Assembly (NCBI GenBank): GCA_001510575.1
Contig: LNGK01000005.1
Span: 3,286,574 to 3,350,573 of the forward strand
Length of the DNA stretch: 64,000 bases
Reading direction: 5' to 3'
From: Knoxdaviesia capensis
Lineage: Eukaryota > Ascomycota > Sordariomycetes > Microascales > Gondwanamycetaceae
Below are positions 34,714 through 46,012 of this stretch, one piece after another (position 1 is the first letter of the stretch; every line of letters begins with the position of its first letter). Position numbers and translations under genes: made by a program. The notes beneath the pieces are model-generated. The model ran no database searches, was not told where the DNA came from, and saw only the letters and a list, made by a program, of their open reading frames with translations.

Positions 34714-36350
34714 TGTGTCCAGGTACTGAGAGGGAGCTGGCGAGGATGAGAAGAGAAGCTTGGAGCTACAACGATTGTGTGGGAGAAAGAGAAGGTATGT
34801 ATTGTAGGGGAGAACTATCTGTAAGACAGGCGCGGCCACAAGCGCGCGAAGCCACAGAAGAGCACAACAGCCTAGTCGAGAGTGAGGAATGCGAAAGCCG
34901 GGCGCACGTGTCACAATGTATGTCCGGGGTGGGTGGGAAGGATGTAGTCGGCCCGCGTGTCGTCCGAGCTCGCGATATGAGACGACGAAGCTGGCGCAAA
35001 GCTTTGTGTGGTCGGCAAGAGATAACTCAGGGTAGGTTGCCCTACGTTTCTTGCTCTCACAACAACAAATATCAAACGGAGGTCCGGACGTGGCTGTAAA
35101 GCATGGGAATGGAGAAGCTAGTGGGGGAAGTCTCGCGATCGATCGATTGGAGTCTGGCGTAAAGAAGAGGAGAGAGAAGGAGGGTTGGAGGATTGTAGAT
35201 AGAGACGATCGGAAGAGTATGGGATCGAGATTCGACGGTCAACAGCGTACAGATTCGAGGGCTTACGTTGATTCGCAGTGGTATGAAGCAAGCGCGAAGA
35301 TAGACGCACCGTCGCGGTTAAGGGAAGAAGGGAAGGGAGGGGAGGGGAGGAGAGGAGAAAGAAACACGAAAGAGAGGAAGGAGAAAGAGAAGAAGAATGG
35401 ATATGTGAGAGAGAAAAAAAGAGACTAGGAAAGGAAGAGGAGAGAGGAAGAGAAGAAAAAGGAAGCGAGCGAGCAAAAGATCAAAGAGGATTGGCGGCAG
35501 TTATGAGGGTGGGTGGGCGGGTGGGTGGGTTTGTTGGGAGATCGTCCAGAGTCAGAGTACAGCAGCGCAATGCAGCTCTCTTCTCTCTCCCTCTCAGTCT
35601 GTCGATTGGCTTGTACAAGCGGCTGTAAGAAAACGGGCTTTAGGTGTTCAAAAAGTGGCGCCAAGGAAGCACTGGCGCAGGTAGCCGAACACTGCGGATG
35701 ATTGGAGCACGGCCAGCTAGTTTTCGTGGTCTGGGATGTTTTTTTTGGAGACTCAGTTGAGCTGGATGGAGATTCTAATAAGCTAGGAGCGGTGCTAAGA
35801 GAGACACGAAAGGCTGGGACAATAAGAAACGATAGCTATAAAAATATAAATAAGAATAGATATATATTATATATATATCTAGCAACGCGTTTGCAGGAGT
35901 GTGGGAAACAATACGCGGATTCAAGATCAAGGGAGCACCACGGAACACACCCAGGGAGAAAGCGAGATCGAAGTGAGGTGAGACACGGCCAATAAAGGGG
36001 GCCAAGAGAGGGCCGATCAACAGATGAGACGGGAGAACAGAGTGTCAAGAAGCAAAAAGAGGCTGAAGAGTAGTATCAGGGCAAGAGAGTATGGAAGAAA
36101 AGCGAAAGTGCTCTTGAAAACAAAAATCGAAATTAAAATCAAACGTAGGGCTAGAAAAGGCAAAATCAATGGTACAGAAAAGAGAGACAAGAAGAGTAAC
36201 AGTAAAAGGGGGTGTGTGAAAAACAGTGGTAGTGAGTGGAGGGAGGGAAAAAGAGAGGAAATGTGAAGCTTTGGAAATAGCCGTGGAGAAGATATTTTAG
36301 GATTTCTAGGTGGATGAGGAAAGGAGGAGCAGTACAAATTTACAGTGGGT
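34714..36350 (-). promoter_or_regulatory. Pyrimidine-rich upstream region of tricalbin gene
   Basis: On the tricalbin coding strand this 1.6 kb is strongly C/T-rich, most extreme at 35300-35480 and 36020-36270, where the plus strand reads as aga, gaa and gga repeats. It contains the G-quadruplex motif at 35507-35529 and an AT-rich patch at 35850-35880. No convincing ORF is present. It probably contains promoter and leader, with boundaries unknown. Confidence 0.5.
35507..35529 (+). other. Strong G-quadruplex motif
   Basis: Six consecutive G3 tracts are separated by single-nucleotide loops (five T or C spacers), the most stable class of intramolecular G-quadruplex sequence. It lies about 800 nt upstream of the tricalbin start, with the G-rich strand being the template strand, so any effect would be at the DNA level. 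Confidence 0.8.
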
Positions 36351-39300
36351 GATGGGGGCGAGTTACAGGGCACCTTCCAGATAAAATGACGCCAAGTTTC
36401 CCGTGTTTAAAATTGCCAGCCAGAAGGGCTCCGTCCCAGCCCGGAAGTTCGGCTCGGTCTGGGCAGGCCAGACGGCAGCAGCTGGAACCAGGTGGCCGGC
36501 CACATAAGTCATGTGTGTCGATAGTTAAGACTCCGCTTGTTGGTTGAAGTACTGGTGAAGTGAGTCAGTTAGCAAAGCGGTACATCAGTTGCTGATCATT
36601 GAAAGGAAACTGAGGAGGCCGCCTCGGTTCATGAGGGAGGAGCAACTGACTCTGAAAAAGAAAAGAGAAAAAAAAGCCACAGTTATTCGGAAGGTGCAGA
36701 AGGCTACTCCTGCACCGCCCTGAGCCTTATGTGATCCGGAGAGAGGGGAAGGTGTGGTCTAAAAACCGGCAGGGTAGCTCCTGCTAAAGTGGTGGATACG
36801 CTGACGAATGACGAACACATGCTTCTTTTGGGGGTTGGTGTATTTGGCAGGAGCGTTGCGGGCGGGCGTTTGATATCGTTTCGTTACATGCGAACTCGGC
36901 TTTCGGGACAGCTGGCCCCAGACGGCAGCATCTGGCAGTATTGGAGGATAGAGAATGGGTGAAGATATCACGACTTCACTTGAGAAGACTGTACGTTGGC
37001 TTGGCTTCCGGCGTCTACTTAGACAAAGTCTCTATCTCAAGATTTGTTTCAAATCGATTCAGCGGCCATGTCCACCAAGACAGCCCAGCTCCCTCCCACC
37101 CAGACGGCAAAACAGCTTTCTAACCCTGTCCTGCCACTGTTGATCAGTCTCCATCGACGGTCGCACGATGACCACCACAGTTCATCTCTGCTCAACGCGT
37201 CCATTTACACACACATGCGCACTGCATCACGACATGTGTGCTGATACTGTGGCCACTTGACTTCTTCACAGTTGGTGTGCCACTACAGTGCCACCCGAGC
37301 AGCGTCTCGCCCGCCACAGCATGTCTCAATAACATCACAACATGGCCAGCCACGCATCGATGGAGGAGGCGTCAGATGTGTGAGACTTTTCCTCTGTTCC
37401 TCTCGATCCCCGCCCACAAGGAAGCAAGGAAAAAAAAGACTGCTCGGCCTTTTATCTGGTCTGGTTGCTTTTCTCCTGCCTCCTTCATGCAATGCCAGAC
37501 GCACAAGAGTGGCTCCGTCTGGGCGAAGGGCGATAGAACATCAACATCCAGGACAGTGGCACGCACTGCCTCTCACGCCGAGCTGCATGTTGTGTGTATC
37601 TGTTTGCTTGTGTCTTTGGAGGGTGGTTGCTTTGGGGTTCAGAGGGCCTTCTTGCCACTGTTCTCCACACACTGCATGCAACTTCACACAACATCGTGCC
37701 GTGGGTTGGAGGGTGTCTTTGTGTGCTGAGACCAAGCAGAAAGTGGTGGCTGGAGGGCAAGAAATTCCCACTCATATGCTTTCCTCTTGGGTTTGATTAA
37801 CTTCGCTTAGTGTTTCCCCAGCTGAGACGGTCAATCCGGGTTATTCCTCGTTAGGCGGCGGTGAACTTTGGCAGCGCGCTTTATCGCCCCTCCCGCCCAC
37901 ACACATACGCACATATCCAGCACTGCGAAATATCAACTTGGCCTGGCCAGCAAAGCGCAATCACACTAACTCGCACCTGCAACAACCATGTATGTGCTAC
38001 GTATACACACGCAAGTTATAATATGGAGCCATTCCCAGCATTCAGGTGGTCAGGGATATGCGCAGTTGAGATGGGTTTGGCGGAGAGGTTCCAAGAGTGG
38101 GGTTTCTTGCTGTTCAGCGCAGATCATAGATGGACGTCAGAAGCTGAACTTTACTCTATATGCCCTCGTTGTGTTTCTCCCTCTTTGAGAAGACCTGTGA
38201 GCTCATCGACGGCTTTATTTTCCCCGCCATCTGACTTTTCGGTCGGTACAGACCCTGAGGCCACCCAATCCCGCACGCAAGAACATGCTCAAAGCGTATG
38301 TTCGTGTGTGTGTCTGCTCTGTCCGGATCGTGTATCACCATGGCCCGAAATCACCAAAAATCAGGGCCCGGTTATGTCCGCGTCGCTGGGCTGCAACCCC
38401 ATTAAACAGGATCGACTTATGTGCGGTTCTTGAGGCTTCACATTTCCCAATCAGCCGCCATGCCTTTCCCGGCTGCACGGCACCTAATGGAACAGTGAAA
38501 ACCGGTGGCCCTTTTCAAAAATCAGAAGGAAATAAAAGGGCATCCTTCTTCAGCTTAGCCTGAGCTAACACACGAAACTAACTTGGGTTTAGGGGAACCC
38601 TCAAAGCCTTTTTGGAATTCCCGGCGCAGATCGATTACCTCGTCCAGCCTCTCTTTATTTGGGGCTTTTTTTTCTCTTCTGGCTGAACTTGATCGGCGTT
38701 GTTCCAGTGCCTCACACGCGCTACTCTTTTTTTCTTTTTTTTTCTTCTTTTTTTTGCCCCTTTATTCGAAACTTGGAACGGGTTGAAGCTGTCCTTTTTG
38801 GTGGCGGAGGCAGCTTAGGGCTCCAGTTTCTCCAGGTCCATCAAATGCCGCAGCTTTGCTGAATATGCCTGTGTTGTTTCTCATCCTCAACGCATGGATC
38901 CTTTCCTCGCATTCCGTCCAATCTGATATCAGCGTTGCCGTCGGTTGCAAGTCGTACTGGTAGACACCGTACTGACACATAAGGACAGCTGGCTTCATAT
39001 GTCTCCCTCCCAACAGACCACTCGCCGGCCTTGAAAATAAATCTGGCCATATGAAATTCGTTTAAAAATGCTACCCATTCCCAGAATATTGAACAGTGAG
39101 TGGTATTGGTCCCACAATCCCAATCCTACTGTGGGGGGAAGAAAGCCAGGGCCAAAAAAAAAGAAGGGTTCCCTATTTTTTTCTTTGGCCTGCGCGCCAA
39201 GTTCAACCATAGTATTTCGGCTGGTGGCAAAGCCCCAAGCGGCTGCCTCCCGAGAGTTACTCTGCATGTGGTTTTGGGCTCCCTTCTTTTTGCCAACCTA

Positions 39301-42195
39301 GAGATTTATCACTGGCCATCCATGCACCAGGAGGCAAATGGAACCGCCGAAAGGAATGCTTCAATCCGCACAAAGTCCTAGACAGGCTTGGGTGCCGAAG
39401 AGAATGGAGACATATTTATCCCCTACAGAAGCCAAGCCCGAACGTGAATACGCGGTGGACGGGAAGTGAATGTTCGATCATGGTCAAATAATCGCGAGAG
39501 TGGCCGCTTTTTATACTGTGTTGCTCGCCATTCCCCGACAGGCAGCCGAAAGTGAAAAGTTCGTGGAGGGGTCTCGTATACCAGGCCTCGTCTTGATACC
39601 GTACGCCATATAAAAATGTGCTCATTCCGATGTCATGTATCGTTTAACATGTCCTGATTGCACTGCCATTGATCTCTGACGAGAAAACTGATGGTTCACC
39701 ATCCGTAATGCCACACGATACTCGCTCGATACGGTCATCATTTCGTCTCCCACCAAGCTCCAGATATCACAAAAAAAACAGCTCTCTCTCTCTCTCCTCA
39801 TCTTTATTTCAATTTTTTCTCTCTTTTTGTGCCGCCCTGGCTTTCTTCTCGGGGTATTTTGGTACTTTCTCGGTTTCTTGCCGGGGTTGTTTCGCTGCTC
39901 CGTGCCAAGATCACCGTCCTAGTCCCCAAATGGACTTCTCAGCTCAAGCCACACATCCGAGGAGAACGGATCGCGTCCCGTTGAACAGTTTTGCCGTCTC
40001 TGGATGAACTATACTACAAAGATAGGTACTGTAGATATCTCTCCGTACATAGGTAGATATGGGTATGACCTGTTGATGAGGACGAACTCGTGTACGGAGC
40101 ACCTATTACAGACTCCTGACGATCACTTGTGTAATATCTAGCCATCATAGGATTCTATTCATACGATGTGGTCAGTCCCCCTTCCCACTCATGGTGGTGA
40201 TATATCTGAATACTCCATCCTCCGGCTAGCAAAATGCCGTTATTTTAAAATATCTCCACTGGCTGTCTGCTAGACCAGACCAACTTGCCTCTTTTAGCCT
40301 CCGCCGCGTCATACCAGCTGGTTTCTTATTTATTTATATTTTTTTCCAAGGCCAAAATCCATATATTTATCTGCTCGCTTCATCTTAGCTGGGATTTTCC
40401 CTTGCTGAACAATAGAGTTGTGTGTGTTTCCCGCCACCTCCAAAAGAGGGACGCCACAAGCCGCGCTCTTTTTCTTTTGTCTTTTTTTAGGGGACTGATA
40501 CCTATCCAAGTAGATCCTGTCCTTTCTTAGTGATCTCTGTAGGAGCTTAGAACTCTCTCGGTGGTCATAGTACGACACCACTCTTGTCCTCCTCAAAACC
40601 CGGCCTTGGCTTCGGACCTCCTCCGGAGATTATACGTGTCGAGACTAAAGCCCAGCTCCGGATTTTCCCAGTCCCTTACCCCTCCAAACAACTCCCCCGA
40701 TAGACGCTTAAACCCTGTCCATTAAAAATTCCAGCTATCACCGGCAGCCAAGAATCAAAAATAAAACCCTCATTGGAAAAAATTAAATGGCTCCATGCCG
40801 TTGATGTTCTCTGTCCCCTCCTCCTCGTCGTCTTTATCTTAGTGGCTGACGACATTCTTCCATCTCTCCCCCCTCCCCTCTTGCCTCCCAGGTCCCTTCA
40901 CCACCCGCATCTCCGTGTGGCAGGCAAAGCTGACCAGAAATAGCCAGCCCCAGCAACACTATTTGCTCCCCGTGCATCCCACCTGCGCGCACAGTGTCCA
41001 CGTCCCCAGTCTGGCCTCCAAAGTGGCTGCATGGGATGCAATGCAAATGCATCTACTACTACTGCTACTACTCTTCTCGCTGCTGAAAGTCAATGGTGTG
41101 CTGTTGGGTCCTGGTGTGTTCCCACCAAGACATGTATGCAGCCACTTGACTCTGCATGTGGTGCTTTGCTGAACCCGACCTAGACCCGAGCCGATAGTTA
41201 TTCCACCCGGTCTATGTGTGTGCATGTGCCCTCGTCGAGGAGCCACAAAATCCTGGACTGTGTATGTGTTAATCCAATTTGGGATTTTGTGGACAGGTCT
41301 GGGTTTAACTGTCACGATGTTGTGCCCTACCGGTCTAATGAAATTGAGAGAAAAGAATGGCAGTTAAGTCAACTTAACATACTCTAAAGGGGCCACCCAC
41401 TGGAGATTTTACAATGAATTTCCTGGAAATAATCTCCAAATACGATCTGGAGGGATCTCAGCAATATAGAAAACCAAAGTATCCCTGTTGAGCCCTGTCG
41501 CTGTCGTCATAATGCCTCCATTACGCTTATAGACGTTGCATTTTCTCGAATTCTCTGTCGATGTCACTCTAGACCCTAACCCTATATACTAAATTATGCG
41601 TAACCCTAATCGTCAACGTCCGTCCAGTCGAACCCGGAGATCAGAGGAAAGAGGCTTCGGCACATGTCTCACTACAGCTTGTTTAAACATATGGGCAGAA
41701 ATCACGAAGCCGAGACGGACCGCACTGTAAAAGAAAAAGTAACCTAAGTTCTATGTATAGCTGAGTGAAGATGGCCAGGCCAAAATCTATCTGTAGGTGG
41801 AACGACAAAAAAGCAAAAAGGAATCAGATAGAAGATTGGAACTGCTAGCAATGTGAGATGATGCATTCTTGAAGGGTATATCGTGGCCGTGTATCCGTGC
41901 TCATGAACAAAAACTCAAAATGATAAAAAGGAATGGTGATGGCCGAAGCTGTGTGTGAGACTGGCGCCCCCACCACCACGACCACGAGAGGTCGTCGCCG
42001 GATGGCCAGAGACGGGGAATACGTGACAAGAAAAAATAAAAAAATGAGGCTAAAACTCCAGCAGGAAACCAAAAAGGAATGGGAGAGCAAAGATAGGCCC
42101 GAGAAACTGCCCACAAGAGGCACAGAACAAATATCCAAAAACGTGAGAAAGAATATCATCATCCGACAGAAATGTCTAAGAACAGCAGGCGAAAG
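36351..42195. other. 5.8 kb gene-poor interval
   Basis: No ORF in either strand has recognisable domains or plausible exon structure. Pyrimidine-rich plus-strand blocks occur at about 38640-38765, 39780-39840 and 40800-40880. They resemble the upstream signature of real genes in this window, but no plus-strand gene follows closely. A telobox cluster lies at 41574-41609. Confidence 0.5.
41574..41609 (-). promoter_or_regulatory. Telobox-like cluster
   Basis: CCCTAACCCTA at 41574-41584 (nearly two telomeric units) and AACCCTAA at 41602-41609 lie about 600 nt beyond the stop codon of the Pib1-like gene. They are not close to any recognised start codon, so a promoter role is doubtful here. Confidence 0.35.
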
Positions 42196-44066
42196 CTAAT
42201 ATCCGTAGCTGCCATGCTGATGCACGGGGCACCGGCCAGGGTGCCGCACAAACCACGCAGTAATGCAATGGCGATGGAACCGGCAGAAGCACTCCAGACG
42301 CGCCATCGGCTGGCCGACCTCAAACTCCTCGAGGCAGATCGTGCACTCCGCCGAGTCGACGCAGTCCTTCTCGGTCGCCACGTACGGGAACATGCCGGTC
42401 CGCCGCAGCGCCAGCAGACTGTTCCCGCCGCCCGTGCCCGAGTCTGGGCTCTGCGGGGACCCCCGGCTCGCGGACGGCTGGTACGCCGAGTGGCTAGTGA
42501 TGCACGTGGTGATGTGGTTCTCGCGCAGCGCTTCGTAGTCGGGGAGCAGTCGCGAGGGGAGCTCGAAGTGGCATATCGGGCACTCGTCTTCTTCGGCGAT
42601 GGGCGGGGGTCGCATGGGGATCGCCCTGCTGCTGCTGCCGGCGCCGCCGGCGCCGCCGGGGTATCCGCGGTGGGTGGTGGACTGGGTCTGAACGCCGGAG
42701 AGGCTCTGGGCCAGTCCGATTGCAGCTCGGGACGAGGATTCGCCGGCCGCGGAGGTCTGTTGATGAGTCAGTACTACTGCGTCTTTGAGCAGGCTGGGAT
42801 TGGGCGGCTTACCATGCTAGAACTCCGGTTCCGCGCGAAGTCTTGTGACGAGGGTATCAGGTACACGGGGAGAGGAGCGTTGCTCCGAGACCTTGAGTGG
42901 TAGGCACGGTACGATGGGCTTTCCGGAGAGGAAACAGGCTGCGGGGGAGTAGTGTTCGGGTCTGGAACGCACGGGTTGCAGAGCCTTACACGTTCTCCTC
43001 CGCCCAGCGATGCGTCGTCCCCGTCCTGGAGAATTGGAGGCGAGGTTTGCCAGCCGGGAGGTCGGACGATATATTGGTATGGGATTGTGATTCGATGAGG
43101 AGAGCAGGCATTACAAACGACACGGCCGCATTTTCTAAAGAACAGAAGATGCACAGTTAGCACGATGCGCATGGAAGAAAGAGATATGGGGAGGCGTGGG
43201 GCCAAGAAAGCTATGACGACATACCTGCAGTGATGCTTTCGCACGAAGATATTGAACTGACTCCGGCAGATAGGACAGTACGTGACCGCAGCATCTGGTT
43301 GCCATGGCGGGAGCCGGTAGGCCCTAAATGACGGGTCTGGAGACAACGGACTACTCGACGGGCCTCCGGGACTTGTCGGCATTGCCCGGGGAGACATATT
43401 CACCGGCCGGGAAGCGGCCTGGCTGGCAAACCTAGGTCGTCTGGGAGGCACCAGAGAGTCTTGCGAGTAGCTACCACCGCCAACCACCGGAGCGGTTTCA
43501 GTCGATCGGAGACTCGAGCCACGGGCCGGATACACAATCCGTGACGAGGGGACGGCACTGCCCGGGGGCGGGGGCGCACCGCTGGGACCTGGGGAGATGT
43601 ATGATTCGTCTAGGTCGTCCTCGTCCGATTCATGGTCACTGCCGGAGCTATCAACATCAGAATCTGGACTATCATTGTCCACATGTCGCGACGAGGACGG
43701 TTCAGGCGAGTCTATGGGGTTGGAGGCTAGGAGCTCCTCAGCGGTCATCCCGAGCTCGGTGAGGTCGCGTTCGATGGTGTGGTTGGGGCAGTCGAAATAG
43801 CGGACGCACTCGTCGATGTGGAAGGTCGAGTTCTGCCATGGGCAGGGCAGGCCGAACTCGCCGGACGACGGTGAGGAAGGCACCGGGGGAGTAGTCGGAG
43901 GAACGGACTCAACAACAGCTGCCTCCGGAGCGGATGTCGTCGGGAGAGGAGCAGCTTCGGTCGGGGTTGGGGGAATATCGGGAGGGGTGGTCGGGCCGGC
44001 TGTTTCCGGCGGCGTGGCCGGAGCGGGCGATGGAGCATCCGCTCGTTCGCTGGATGACGGATCCAT
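42196..44066 (-). CDS. PIB1: FYVE and RING-finger E3 ubiquitin ligase, Pib1-like
   Basis: Pib1-type ligases bind PI3P on endosomes and vacuoles through FYVE and ubiquitinate cargo through RING. Three exons (44066-43225, 43134-42813 and 42756-42196) give 574 residues. The N-terminus is Pro/Thr/Ser-rich; residues ~72-100 (FGLPCPWQNSTFHIDECVRYFDC) look like another small Cys/His motif. The FYVE domain shows WQPD, then Cys264/Cys267, RKHHCR (276-281) restored exactly across intron 1, KCGRVVCNACSPHR and a final RLCNPC: all three FYVE signatures. A C2HC zinc knuckle follows (Cys447, Cys450, His469, Cys473). The C-terminal RING uses Cys526, Cys529, Cys544, Cys546, His549, Cys552, Cys564 and His567. 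The CxCxxH centre and CPVH end are like ZNRF-type RINGs rather than the classical H2 order. The symbol reflects domain architecture, not proven orthology. Confidence 0.88.
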
Positions 44067-45396
44067 GATGTCAAACTGAGCAGTATCACGGGTTTATCGG
44101 AGTATCTACCGAAAAATAAAACAAGGAAAGCAAAGATACACCAGACAAAACACGTTGGAAGGGGGCTCTGACGCCTACTCTGGGCCTATCAAAGCGACGT
44201 CTTTCTGCAGGTGTTGTTGGGGGATATCGAGATCATACACAAGCCGGTAACAAACAAACACAATAGAGCCCGAACATATGGCCACGGAGGTTGATTTGGG
44301 GGTTGACAAAGGCCTTTTCTGGTGGAGCCCGGTGAATCGTTTCAGACAGTGATGGGATAGAAAACAGGGAGGGTGGGGAGGGGTTCCCGGATTTGTAAAC
44401 TTGCGGACTGAAAGCTGAGGCAGTAATAAAAAGAACACGAGAAAGCCTCCCCTTTCCAGCACAGTGATGGGAGATCCAGAAGAATCCACGAGTGAAATAC
44501 AGGAGACGGTTCCTGGCCGATGCTAGTGAGTGGGAGAGAAGGAAAAGCCGAGAAATGGTGGCGAACACACGCGAGCAGCTGGAGTAAACTGATAATAGCG
44601 ATAATGCGATAATGCGGTGATGCCTTGCTTATCATTTTGGATTTCAGCCTGTAACAAGCAAGGAGTGACTAATTCGATTGGAGGGGGGCAAGGACTGAAC
44701 CCCAACCCTAATAGTCGTGCCCTCAACCCTAAATACAAGGGTTATCACCAGCTGGATCTGGATACAAACGAAATCAGATGGAAAGGTGTTGTGAGGCACT
44801 ATGTACTGACACTATAGACAAATAGATTATTTTTAAGAAGTGCAAGGCAATTTCCTACCTCTTATATGAAGGGTGATACACCCACATCCCCTCTCCTGCC
44901 TTTGTTCATAGGATCCGATATGAAGAAGACACTTAGGATAGAAGCCACTCTGCCATTGATTTTCAAAGGTCATGGAACTAGTGAATGGAATAGGAAGCAT
45001 CAGGCTCAGATTACCTGTGTCTCTCTCTCTTGCTGTAGTATATAGCCTTGAGACCACATGTATAAACCCCATAAATAGATGGCTGGATGGCATGAGAGCG
45101 CATCTGCACAAAGCCGGTCAGGGCATCCCGTTTGCTTGCAAACGCAGTAGATGGAGGCTAGGAGAAGGGAACACATGATATGCCCAGAGACTTACACCTT
45201 AAAAGATACTCTGTCTCCTCTCAGTCTTCGATCCGGAGCCATCCTCATCTTCCAACATTCACCCAACTCCATTCCTATCCATCGCCATCTCTCACTCCGC
45301 ATTCACTTCACATCTGTCCTAGTGACTTCTTCCGGATTCACCGTCTACGAATAGACCTTCACACGCCATTTCTTTAGCACCCAGATCTAACACACA
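44067..45396. promoter_or_regulatory. Divergent promoter between Pib1-like and Myb/AT-hook genes
   Basis: This 1.3 kb has no credible ORF. Telobox-like motifs lie at 44704-44711 and 44725-44733 (AACCCTAA orientation) and 44738-44744 (AGGGTTA). A C/T-rich segment at 45200-45330 lies just upstream of the Myb-like start. Confidence 0.5.
44704..44744. promoter_or_regulatory. Three telobox-like motifs, mixed orientation
   Basis: Two AACCCTAA copies and one inverted AGGGTTA fall within 41 nt between two divergent start codons (about 640 nt from one and 650 nt from the other). The density is well above chance. Binding by a Tbf1/TRF-like factor is inference. Confidence 0.45.
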
Positions 45397-46012
45397 ATGG
45401 CGCCTTGGACGAAAGAGAACGACGTCGACCTCTTGATGGCAGTGGCAGACCCCACCGGCGAGTCCAAAGTCGCCAACTGGAAGGCCATCCAGGACATCAT
45501 GGCAACCTGGGGCCATGAGTTCTCAGTTGGATACCTGAAGTAAGACAGCACCACCCATCCCTCTGGTTCATGTTCACCCTGTTCCTCGGAGACGAAACAG
45601 CCTGACTCGTGAAATTCAAATTCATTTTAGGGGCCGCTTCTACGACCTGCAAAAGGGCTTCCGCAGCCGCCGCACCGCCACTAGAACCGGCCAGCCGGCA
45701 GGCACCTCAACGCCGGCGGCCCCGGCCAGCCCCGACAAAGTGGCCAAGCGCAAGCCCGGACGCCCGAAGAAGGCCGTCGTTAAGAACGAAGGCGCGGCCC
45801 CCACTGCCCCGGCGACCAAGGGCAAGCGAGGCGGCAAACGCGGTGTCAAGGCCGACCCGATCGTGGCCAAGACGGAGCCGGATGCTGATGACGAAGGCGA
45901 GATGGGCGGCGAGGACGCTGATGAGGACGGCGGTGCGGGACCGAAGCTCAAGGTCAAGAGCGAGCCCAAGGACAAGGATTTCGAGTGGACCCCGGAGAAT
46001 GGCGACGTGTGA
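45397..46012 (+). CDS. Small Myb-like/AT-hook DNA-binding protein
   Basis: Two exons (45397-45539 and 45631-46012) with a 91 nt intron give 174 residues; the codon split restores YLKGRFYDLQKGF. The N-terminal ~60 residues (PWTKENDVDLLMAV, NWKAIQDIMATWG, YLKGRFYDLQK) have the spacing of tryptophans and aromatics of the short Myb/SANT-like helix-turn-helix found in many small Pezizomycotina proteins. Next comes a basic region with one AT-hook, KRKPGRPKK, and KGKRGGKRG. An acidic tail follows (DADDEGEMGGEDADEDGG, ending EPKDKDFEWTPENGDV). This basic-then-acidic order resembles small chromatin proteins. A nuclear role is inferred; no target or orthologue name is known to me. The ATG lies ten nt after an AT-rich stretch and is the first in frame. 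Confidence 0.82.

Noticed and set aside
41615..41640. Minus-strand GGGTTCGACTGG resembling a tRNA B box
   Set aside because: No complementary T-stem and no cloverleaf can be drawn with the flanks.
44690..44745. CCCTAA-type run considered as an interstitial telomere
   Set aside because: Units are not in tandem and are in mixed orientation, so scattered telobox motifs fit better.
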